The position numbers and the translations under genes were made by a program. This document shows, one piece after another, positions 19,025 through 28,787 of a DNA stretch of 28,787 bases. The notes under the pieces were generated by a model. It saw nothing but the letters and a program-made list of their open reading frames with translations, searched no databases and was not told the DNA's origin. Each line of letters starts with the position of its first letter. Positions within the stretch are counted from its first letter, which is position 1. The DNA is from Rhynchopus sp. YZ270_cl-10 (lineage: Eukaryota > Euglenozoa > Diplonemea > Diplonemida > Diplonemidae), in assembly GCA_964035575.1 (NCBI GenBank), contig CAXIVB010000019.1, positions 1 through 28,787 of the forward strand, written 5' to 3'.

Positions 19025-22000
19025 GCAACACATGTGTACACATATATATATATGTATATATATGTATGTGCATGTACATACATGTGTACCCATATACCCC
19101 TATATGGCCCCTTGTACCCACAGGGGGGTATACACCCCTGTGCGGGTGGCGCAGCACCTCCTATACCATGTGAGGACCGGGCCAAGGGTCCAAAAGGGGT
19201 CCAAAAGGGGTCAATCCATGGGGGTACCCCCATTTGATGACCTCCCCCGGTCATGACCCAGGGGATGACATGCCCGTTATGGACCTTTATGTCCATAAAT
19301 GCGGTCATTGCCATAACCAAAAACTATTTGGTGCACGCGACCTAATAGTTTTAAGGTAAGGCATGCTCCGGGACCCATCTCAAGAGGGGTACGTTTCATT
19401 GCATACATGGCACCCATATAAACACCCTTTGGCACCTCCTGAGCCCCCTGTTTGGAGGCTCTGAGAGGCCCAAAAAGGGCCTTTTTATGTCTTTTTGGGG
19501 GTCCCGAGGTCCCCAAAATGACCCATTTTGGGACCCCCTGGGTACCCACCCACCCCCATTTAGAGGGTATAAGGGGTATAAGGACCCATATGCACATGGT
19601 GTCCCCATGGGCACAGGGCCCATAAGGGCACCCTTGCCTGGGGGCATATATAAGGGTACATACACCTTTATAAACCTCTATTAAACCCCGTATTAGCCCG
19701 TATTAGCCCTCCTGAGACCCCCTGAAAAGGGGTCAAAAAGGGGTCAAAAAGGGGTCAAAAAGGGGTCAAAAGGGGGTCCTTTGGAGGTCCTCAGACCCCC
19801 TCAAAAGGGGTGGAATCCCACATCTGGATATGAGGGTCCCAAAAAGGACCTCTCCAGATGGGGGTGCCAGAGTTGAGGACCCAAAAAGGGGTCCCCAAAA
19901 TGGCAAAAAGAGGGTCTCAGAATGGACCCATACCGGTCTGCCCAGGATGTAGGCAGAGGGCATGGCACCACCTGAGCCCTTGCGACCCTGTGTGGTGGCC
20001 TGTAGGCCCCGCGTACAGGGATATTGTGACCTGAATGCGAGCGGGCGGCCGGCGTGAGATGGCTCCAGGGGCTAGGGCCCGGGGACCTGTAGCTCACCTC
20101 CCTGGTCGGCTGACCCCCTGCTGCGCGAGGTGGGTCTGTCCGATCTCTCTTCGGCCGCCCTCTCTGTTCGTAATGGAGGTCGTGGACCTCCTGCGGAGGC
20201 CATGCCCTGCGGGCAGACGCCCAGAAGGTCAGGTGCCATGTGGCGATACCTGATATATGAAGCCTCACATATCAATTTTGAAAGGTGTGCGGCCGAGGGG
20301 AGATGGCTCCAGGGGGTCAGTATCCACAGGGAACTCCCTACCCGGGGTGGGAGCCCTGAGGCCACGGACCCGGAGACCTGTCACTCACCCTTCGGGTCGG
20401 CTGCCTCCCTTGCTACGCAGGGAGGGCAGCCGATCTCCCTCGGCCGCACACCTTTAACCACCTCCGGGGTGGACCCTCTGGGGCGACGGGAAACCCTTGC
20501 CCCCAAGATGGCAGGTAAGGTTATGGAGTCTGTGCTTTCCAATCAGACCACATATCACCATGCACCCATACTTCGCTGTGACACGGCCCCAGCTCATTGA
20601 CGGTCCTTAGGCGTAACATCACCAAGGCTTGTTACCAGGACCTATGGGTTATGGGATATGTGCCCCACAGAAAGGTGACGTGGCCCGTCGTCCCTCCCCC
20701 CATCACACCCTCTCGGGACCTTATGCACCACAATCCTCGGGCGTCTGGGGACCGATCCCCATGGGATCCGCGGCCGGACTCGGGTTGGTGGTATGCAACG
20801 GAGGCACAAGACTCCACCCAGACCCTACGGGGCTGGGCAGCTGCTGGCGGAGGGTGGAACCCTCACGCATCCGCCCTACTTGAGGTGAAGCGCAGGCGAC
20901 CTAAAGGATGCCAGCACGTCCGGCAAATATGGAGGTACCCATATGGCCAGGACGAAAGGTACTCCCTGCGGGAGGGCTCATCAGTGCTGCATGCTGTACC
21001 ACAGGGAACTCCCTACTCGGGGTGGGAGCCCTGGGGCCAGCATGCAGCACAGAGAGCGTGGTCCCCATGGGCCTGTACCACAGGGAACTCCCTACTCGGG
21101 GTGGGAGCCCTGGGGCCAGGACCGGGGGACCACCAAGTAAGGTGCAAGGCCCCTTGCATCCTACCTCCCTCCAAAGAGGTCGGGCAGCCGACGGGCTAAC
21201 AACCCCGTGGCATACGGTAGGATAGGGGCCTTTGCACCTACTTGAGGTGCACGGACGAGGACCCTACGGGCCTACGGCCCTCGGCTGTTGCTCCCAGCCA
21301 CCTACGGGGGTGGGGCATACAGGGGCTCCGCACCTCCTACTGGGGTCACACGGTATCCTCCCTCCCGGTCAGGTACCATGTGTCAGTCCCATGGCCAAGG
21401 GCCTGCTCCCTACAGTAGCGGAGGGCTAGCCCATCCTGTCCTACAAGTAACTGCTCCTGAGTCGCAGTCTTATGGGCCGGCAAGTGCTGCTTGCAGCAGC
21501 ACTGCCTGTCGGGCACCGTGCCCTTTAACCCAGAGTAGCATGGGATCTTAATGCAATCCCCTGCCACGCTCCGCACCATATTGTATCTGGAGTCATTAGG
21601 TCAGGTAAGCACTATGGTATACTACCTAGTGCTACTTCGAGGTGAGGCCCGCCATGTGCCTGGACTACGTCAAAGGCCCCTAGCTCATCCGGTGCGGCAC
21701 CCTATCCACTCCCCAATTGGCAAGGGGGAGCTCCACCACCTGCTCTAGCCACCTAAGGGTGGCCAGCAGGTGCGGGGACCCTTCCTATACTATCTGCCTA
21801 CAAGGCCGCTGCCCTTCGCCCTTGCCTCCCCCCAAAAGACTAAAGCCCCCCGTTACACTCCGGGGACTCCCTACTCGGAGTGGGAGATCCTTTTGGGGGA
21901 AGGCAAGGACGCGCGGTACGCTAACCCGACCCTAATTGGTCCGGGTACTCTAACCAGCCGTGCACTGGCTTGGTACTCTCGAGGTGGGTCTCCTGCGGAG

Positions 22001-24144
22001 CCCTCTGGCCCGAGGCTGGCTCACGAGCCGCCTCCTTCTCAGGGCCAGCAAGTGGACTGGCCCCGTGCCCCCATAGCCCTGGGGGCACAGGTCCAGGATC
22101 CATCCCCCACCCCTTGGCCACCCCGAGGGGTGGGCATCTGCCCTAAACGTGGCGTGATGCTACCACAAGCCGCTTTGTGCGCGGACTGTGGATACCGCTG
22201 CGGACTGTATCTGCTTGGGCGCAGGTCCTAGGGCGGGGGAAGGATCTGGTGACCTGGAGGGAACCCTCCTCCAGATCCCAGCAGGTCATCGGACCCTGTC
22301 CTTGAGGATGTCTGTCCTGGCAAGCCAGAAAGGGCACGTCGCCGAGCCTCTCCCTCAGAACTAGAGTCATGCCTAGCACCCACCAATCCCTATGGGAGGG
22401 CGGGTGTTAGACATGGGCCTCCACCTACCCTTGCGATGCGGGCGGGTCGGCCTAGTCTGAGGTAGAGGGCTTCCGGGGTCCCGTCCCTTTAGGGTCCTCC
22501 TAAAGCCCCTCCAGCTCTCCTATGTCTGGAGAGACCCTAGCGGGTCTCAAGGCGGGCACTCCCTCCGGGAGTCATAAAGTACTGGCTGAGCCCCTGCGGG
22601 GCAGCTGCGCAACCGCCAGAAGGCACACCCCGACGGAACGGTGGCACCCCATTCCGCCTACAGGCGCCGGGCACCGGGGACTCTCCCGGAGCATCTGCCG
22701 CGCCTATTTCCCCTGTGCACAGCACGGGCGGGGGGCACAGCATATGCTGGGGGCACTATCGCCCCACGGCTCCTACCCATGTTATGGGTATCCTCTCTCG
22801 GCGTATAGGGCCTGCGTGACTTCGGGCATGTTCCAGAGCTCTGTTCTACGCTGCGCTACGAGTCTCCGACCTTGACAGCCTCTGATCCCCCCTCTGCTCC
22901 CGCCGGGACTACCTGTACCGGACCCCCCTAAGGGTGAGTCCTCCAGGGTCCCGAAAGCACTCCCTGCGGGAGTCAGCCCGTCCTGCGTCCTCCTCCCTCT
23001 CCTGCGGAGTGGCCGTAAGCCCTGCGGGCTAATCCCTACGGTCTACTCGCAAAGCGGCATGCCGTTAGCTCAAGCAGACCCGCTCTCCCTCTGGTCGAAC
23101 TCCTTCCGCACCTCCCGCTACGCTCCGGCGTGACAGTGGGTGTGGTGCTACGCACCAACCATTTCACCCGTCCTGCGGCCTCCTCCCTCTCCTGCGGAGT
23201 GGCCGTAGGTCGCTGCGCTCCCTGTCGCTGCGCTCCCTGCCCGGTTGGCCCTGCGGGCCACCCTCCTCCCGCCCCTTCGGGGTGGCCGTTCGGGACCTCG
23301 AGGCGCCTTGCGCCTCTAACGGCCCCCTCAAGGGTACTGGTGGAGACGCCCCTTCCGACCAGCAAGTGAGGTGCATCTGCACCCCTACGGGGTCCTTATG
23401 CTATCTGGGGGGGTACCCCATGAAGGGGTACAGAAGGCTCATGGGCATGCCCATCCACCTACTACGGGTCCTACCCGCCCCTCCTCCTCCTACGGGGGGT
23501 TGGGCAGGTGGCCCCGCCCCTAGTGCCCCATGGTGACTGACGACTGCCTGCCAGTATGCCCCATGGGGCAGACCCCATCTCATGGAATGAGCTGAGGTCA
23601 ACGGGGGCTTCACGGGCCTCCTCTGTGCACTGCACGGCGAGGAACGGCTATCCTTCAGCGGGTCCCTACGGGCTTCCCACCCCTGCGGGGTGTCGGCTCG
23701 GGGACTCACCGAAGCAGGTACATGCGCCTTCTTACCTGTGCTCACGCACAGGGGCACATGCAACTGCCGGGCACCATACCATGGGTGATGGGGCCAGCTC
23801 CGCATCGGGAATGGTCCAGAGCTCTGTTCTACGCTGCGCTCCGAGTCTCCGACCTGACAGCCTCTGATCCACCCGAGTGCTCCACATCCCGGGACTGCCT
23901 GTGCCGGACCCCCTACGGGGGTCCTCCAGGGTCCCGAAAGCACTCCCTATGGGAGTCATGCCTGGGGGCACCCCACGGCTTTCGCCCTCCGGCGACCCTC
24001 CCGGGAGGCTCTGCGAGGCGTCCCCTCCGGGGGCTCTGCGAGGCATCCCCTGCGGGGACCCTCCCGGGAGGCTCTGCGAGGCATCCCCTGCGGGGACCTT
24101 GCCGGGGGCGCTGGGGGCCCAGGCCTACGGCCTATGGGACCCCA

Positions 24145-24961
24145 GAAGGTACTGTGGTCCGGAGGCCTACATGGCCTCTCGGACCACAGGAGGTACTGGC
24201 CGTCCTAACCGCACTACATGGTGCGGGTGTCCAGGCCAGAAGGTACTGGTCGGCTCACGGCAATGATAGGACCCATAGCCTGAAGCAGCCCAGAAGGTCA
24301 GGTCAAGTACCGAGATCCCCACACCCCACCACCGCGGGATCCCGGCAAGTACTGCTCACTCCGCTCACAGGAGGTACTGGCCACTAGGTCCCCACTCGTC
24401 GTTGCTCGGGGTACCTCAGTTCCTGCTCATCGTTACCTCCCAGGACCTCGGCCAAGGGGGTCAGGTGAGGTACTGAGGTCCGAGGCCTACAGCCTCTGGG
24501 ACCTCAGAAGGTACTGGTCCGGAGCACCCGGCCAGAAGGTACTCCTCAAGCCCCCTGCATCCCGGGGGTTTCGGAAGGGGGTACCCAGCCATGCTCCTCA
24601 CATGCGTAAGGAGCGGCTGGAGAGGGTCAGGTACCGGCACGGACCCCTCTGGGGCCAGGGGTCCTTATCCGGCAGGTGGGGCGGGGTAAGCTCATGGACG
24701 GTCCCCCTATGGGGGACCTCCAGGGCTCGGTGGGTGCCCCTCCTGCGGAGGGGCCGGTTGAGGTACTGTGGTCCAGAGGCCTACGTCCTCTGTGACCACA
24801 GAGGGTACTGGTCCGGAGACCCTACGGGTCCCCCAGGCCAGCGAGGTCAAATGAGGTCAAATGAGGTCAAATGAGGTGAGGTCAAATGAGGTCAAATGAG
24901 GTGAGGTGAGGTACTGTGGTCCAGAGGCCTACAGCCTCTGTGACCACAGAAGGTACTGGTC
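24145..24961. repeat. Array of hairpins separated by GGTACTG (copy 3)
   Basis: Third identical copy of the hairpin array. Confidence 0.8.
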
Positions 24962-25296
24962 CGGACCCCTCAGGGTCCCAGGCCAGCAAGGTCAAGCAAG
25001 GTCAAGTCAGGTGTGGACCTCCAAGGCCCACCATGCAGACCGTGACCTCCTGCGGAGCCCATGCCCCTGCGGGGCAGACGGCCGGGAAGGTCTCAGCAGC
25101 AGGTAGTGACCTGCTGCTGAGACCTCGAGGTCAGGTAGGGTCCAAGTACCCTTATGAAGGCCTTTGACCTCCTGCGGAGGCCATGCCCCTAGCGGGTCAG
25201 AAGGCCGGGAAGGTATGCCGTGACCTCCTGCGGAGCCCATGCCCCTAACGGGACAGACGGCCCAAGGTCAGGTTGGGTCCAAGTACCCAGCTATCA

Positions 25297-25322
25297 GCCA
25301 TATGGGCCATGGCCCATATGGC
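25297..25322. repeat. Perfect 26-bp palindrome at block boundary (copy 3)
   Basis: Identical to 2616-2641. Confidence 0.9.
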
Positions 25323-25459
25323 ACCCCCCTCAAATGGGGGTCCTCAAATGGGGTCAAATGGGGTCCCTAGGGGTCTGAGGGGGGGGGGTCCCAAGGCTTG
25401 GGCTCCTGAGGGCTGAGGAGGGCTCCTGAGGGCTTGGGGGCTCTGAGGGCTTGGGGGCT

Positions 25460-25980
25460 CCGATTTTGACCACGTACTCTTACCACGCGCGCGCGCGCGA
25501 TATGTTAGTTGGGAGCCCTTTTGGGCATCTGGACCCCCAGATCTGGACCATGGTCTACAGGCCAAATAGTGTCATATCGGGGTCCTCAAATGGACCACCA
25601 TATTTCACCCCTTTTTAGAGCACTTAGGACTGGCAGGGGTTGTCTAAACCCGACATGCCCAAAAGAGGACTAAGCCTACGCAAGTGGACGTCGCTTTTCG
25701 ACATATTTAATGGGCTGGGAGCACCCCAAAAGGGGTCCTAAAAGGGGTACCCCATTTGGAGACCCCTTGGATCCAGGGATGGGGTGACCCCAAAGACCCA
25801 ATATTGCCTCTAGAGACCATAGTCTTGGGCCATCTGAGGACCCCATTTTGACCCCTTTTGGACCCCAAAATGGGTCCTAAAAGGGTCCTAAATTGGCCAT
25901 TTGGGGACCCCCAAGGGGCTCAACCATTCAAAAGGGGATGGCTGGGTCTGATGCAGAGCACCCCCAAAAAGGGACCTTTT
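25460..25980. repeat. CG-tract element B1, copy in unit 3
   Basis: Identical to 2780-3300. Confidence 0.8.
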
Positions 25981-26860
25981 GGGAGGTCCTGGGAGGTCCA
26001 AAAGGGGTCCAAAAGGGGTAAAAAGGGGTGAGCGTGTAAGCAGAAGGGCATATATGGAGGTCAGGGGGTGTACCCCATATGCCTACTTTAGACCCTTAAA
26101 GGGATCCACTACAGGTAGGGGGTCCCAACATGATGCCAAAAGGGGGTAAAAAGGGGGTAAAAAGGGGTGAGCGTGTAGGGGCTGGTCACGTTTAGAGGGG
26201 TGAAGGGCCCATATTGGGACCTTATATGCTCTAAAGGGCCATCGGGATGGCCATTTCAGGACCTGATCCTACAGGCCAAATAGTGTCATATGGGGGTCCT
26301 CAAATGGACCACCAAATGGACCCCTTTTGGGGTCCCCAAAAGGGTCCAAAAGGGGTCCAAAAGGGGTCAAAAGGGCCCTTTTGGGGTCCCCAAGGGGTCC
26401 AAAAGGGGGTCCCAAGGGGTCCAAAAGGGGTCCCAAGGGGTGCCCTACCTGGCGTACCCCATGGTCCACCCCTTAAGGGGCCATTGGGGGCATATGGGAC
26501 CTAAAAGAGGTCTCCATATGGACCCATAAAGGGACCTCCAACCCCTAAATGGGACCTCTATGGTCACGTTTAGAGGGGTCATTTGGGGGTCTAGACCCCT
26601 AGGGGTCCCAATTTGAGGGGGTCCCCAGATCTGAGGGGTCCCCAGATCTGAGGGGTCCCCAAAGGGGGGGGGGGTATACAAAATGGGATATCCCATTTGG
26701 GCGGTGTGTCTATACCCCAGGGGTCTGGAGGGGGTCCCCAAATGGCCACCAGGGGTCTGGAGGGGTCCCTATTGGGACCTGGTCCTACAGGCCATATAGT
26801 GTCATATGGGGGTCCTCAAATGGACCCCCTATTTGGAGGTACCCCAAAACACCCGTGTCA

Positions 26861-27022
26861 TATGGGGTCATTTGAGGGTCAAAGTTCATAGATATGGGGT
26901 CATTTGAGGGTCAAAGTTCATAGATATGGGTGGTCCTGGGCGTCAATGTTCATAGATTTGGGGGTCCTGGGCGTCAATGTTCATAGATTTGGGGGTCCTG
27001 GGCGTCAAAGTTCATAGCTCTG
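26861..27022 (+). repeat. Five-unit 31-32 bp minisatellite, copy 3
   Basis: Same array, with C at 27018 as in copy 1. Confidence 0.9.
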
Positions 27023-28618
27023 GGACCCCCCTCAAAACCCGATATATGGCCCTTTTTGGGGGGTCCAAATCCAGACTACCACTGGAGGGGCCTTTTTGAG
27101 AGGACCCTCCAAAACCGGATCTGAAAGTGGTCCAAAAATGGACCAAAAAGTGGTCCAAAAATGGGTCCAAAAAAGGACCCATTTTGGTCAAAGATTGACG
27201 CCCAAAATGGCACTTTTTGGGGTCCAAAAATGGACCAAAAAGTGGTCCAAAAATGGACCAAAACCCGAAATTGGGGTCAGCTCACGTGGGTACCTATAGG
27301 GGCGAGCTGGCACCCTGGGTCCCAGGAGGTCCAAAATGGGCCATTTGAGGACCCCCTTTTGGGACCCCCTTTTGGGGGCCCCTCGGGCCCTGGACCCATG
27401 GGGTCAAATGGCCCTAAAAGGGCTCCATGAGACCTCATGGAGCACATGGGGTCCCATGGGGTACCCAAATGGCCCCTTAAAGGGAGGGCCATTGGGAGCC
27501 CCTGGAGCCCCCTGTGGAGCCCCTCTGGGCACCCCATAAGGGCCCTAAAGGCCCTAAAAGGGGTCCAAAAGGGGTCCAAAAAGGGGTCAAAAAGGGGTCA
27601 TTTGGGGTCCCCACCCTGGATCTGAGGGGGTCCCAAGATCTGAGGGGTCCCAAAATGAGAGGTCCTGAGATCTGAGGACCTCCAAATCCATGGATTTGAC
27701 CTCATATTTAGAGGTCTAGACCTCTTTAAGAGGTGCAACATGATGTATACATGTGTAGACACATGTATATATATGTATATACATATACATATATGCATCC
27801 CATCTGATGGTGCATACGGGTAAACCATATGTGCACATGCACTTATATAAGTTGCATTACATCATATGATGTTGCATGTCTCCTCATTGGATGAGGACCT
27901 ATCCATGTCATATCACCTCATATCACCTCATGGGTCATGACCCATGGCATGTCATGAGATGGGGGTCTACCCATAAATGGACCCATTTGGACCCCATATG
28001 GCATGGTAGAGGGTGTATATACAGTATGTACTTACATACATGTACATGCACCTACATGTATATACATGTATATAGCCTCCCCTTGTATAGGGGGCATATA
28101 TATGTACGTACATATACATATACATATATGTACATATATGTATATCATATTGGATGTCATGACATGACATGACATGGTCCCAAAAGGTCTCAACATCCAA
28201 ATATGCCCCATTTCAGGCATTTAGGCCATTTTGGCACATGCACCCAAATTGGGTGAAATGGGGTAAACCATGGGTCTGGACCCATGCGAGTCCATATCCA
28301 TGCATGTACACCATATATGGAGCACATGGCCCACATGGTCCTAAGGGGCCATTGGGGCATATGGGGTATATGGGCATGCACCACATACCTACCATATATA
28401 CTTCTATAGAGGTCTTGTCACCTCATGGACATCTAATGCATTGGGTGCTCAACAGCACTTAAAGGGCTTGAGGCGCCATAGGGGTATAAACACCCCTTTT
28501 GGCCACCTCCCTACAGACCACCAGCCATCTCCACAGGGTGGGTGGTCCAGACCCCTCATGGCTCCAGACCCCTCCCAACCCCCAAGACCCCCTGAGACCA
28601 CCTCCTGGGGTCTGGGGT

Positions 28619-28787
28619 CTTGGGGCGCTCCCATTTTATAAACCCTCCTTATCACGCGCGCGCGCGCGATATGTGAGTTGGGAGCCATCTGGACCAGATG
28701 GGGTCCAGATCTGGACCATGGTCTACAGGCCAAATAGTGTCATATTGGGGTCCTCAAATGGACCACCAAATATCACCCTTTTTTAGA
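28619..28787. repeat. CG-tract element B2, copy in unit 3 (cut by window end)
   Basis: Matches the first part of 5940-6475. The window ends within the conserved TTTTTTAGAGCACTTAGG landmark region. Confidence 0.8.

Larger units (their letters stand above)
11342..22681. repeat. Tandem megasatellite unit, copy 2 (11,340 bp)
   Basis: This is the second complete unit, in direct orientation and abutting copy 1 without spacer. It differs from copy 1 by one G in the run at 14039-14048 and by A at 15678 where copies 1 and 3 have C. The A restores the motif found in the neighbouring minisatellite units (TTCATAGAT), so it may be the older base or the product of local conversion. It carries the second copy of the likely exon at 18340-18543. 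Confidence 0.97.
19980..25322. repeat. GC-rich hairpin-dense block spanning the unit 2/unit 3 junction
   Basis: This is a second complete copy of the GC-rich block, identical by eye to 8640-13982 and ending in the same palindrome at 25297-25322. No independent gene is supported here. Confidence 0.8.
25323..27720. repeat. GGGGTCC/AAAAGGGG-word block (copy 3)
   Basis: Same content as 2642-5040, with the 10-G run at 25379-25388 and C at 27018. No gene is supported. Confidence 0.8.
22682..28787. repeat. Tandem megasatellite unit, copy 3 (partial, cut by window end)
   Basis: This third unit matches copy 2 from its first base up to the window edge, about 6.1 kb, and ends inside the second CG-tract element, before the point where the exon would lie. 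It shares the 10-G run of copy 2 and the C of copy 1 at 27018. It has one C fewer in the run at 28588-28592. Whether the array continues beyond the window cannot be seen. Confidence 0.96.

Noticed and set aside
1-28787. tRNA genes among the many hairpins
   Set aside because: No hairpin cluster shows the tRNA arm order with the conserved B-box like GGTTCGAATCC.

Overview
The window is almost entirely a head-to-tail tandem array of one unit of about 11.34 kb. Two units are complete (1-11341 and 11342-22681) and a third runs off the right edge (22682-28787). Reading the copies against each other I found three differences: a G-run of 11 versus 10 (2698-2708 against 14039-14048 and 25379-25388), one base (C at 4338, A at 15678, C at 27018), and a C-run of 6 versus 5 (5908-5913 and 17248-17253 against 28588-28592). 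Such uniformity means a very recently amplified or homogenised megasatellite, a circular molecule read through more than once, or an assembly that unrolled a repeat.

Organism: I cannot name it. No rRNA, tRNA, transposase, polymerase, replication or bacterial-type gene is visible, and nearly all long open frames are by-products of low-complexity and palindromic repeats. The only convincing coding sequence looks like an internal exon of a eukaryotic nuclear gene, with a branch-point-like site, CAG acceptor and GTATGT donor. The many small GC hairpins recall hairpin-rich organelle genomes of some green algae and chytrid fungi. The spliced exon argues for nuclear DNA, so I leave the lineage open.

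Layout of one unit, in copy 1 coordinates. Later copies lie at +11341 before the G-run and +11340 after it for copy 2, and a further +11340 for copy 3, or +11339 after the short C-run. (a) A GC-rich, hairpin-dense block runs from about 8640 across the unit junction to about 2641 of the next unit. It holds short CTCC-TGC-GGAG type hairpins, an array of longer hairpins separated by GGTACTG, an AGGTCA direct-repeat cluster and several duplicated segments, and it ends in a perfect 26-bp palindrome. (b) A block built from GGGGTCC/AAAAGGGG words follows (2642 to about 5040). (c) TA-rich and ATG/CAT palindromic DNA lies at about 5040-5760 and 6530-7800. (d) Two diverged copies of a roughly 530-bp element, each with a (CG)7 tract, lie at about 2780-3300 and 5940-6475. 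(e) The exon lies at 7000-7203 and again at 18340-18543. (f) A mixed repeat segment at 7800-8640 leads back into the GC-rich block.

Main interpretation: the exon is 204 nt, has phase 1 at both ends, and encodes a Gly/His/Gln/Tyr-rich segment with no Leu, Arg, Cys or Phe. It could therefore be spliced to itself in frame any number of times, giving a protein with a perfectly repeated 68-residue unit, one unit per 11.34 kb of DNA. That is inference. The alternative is that each unit is a separate small gene whose other exons I cannot recognise.
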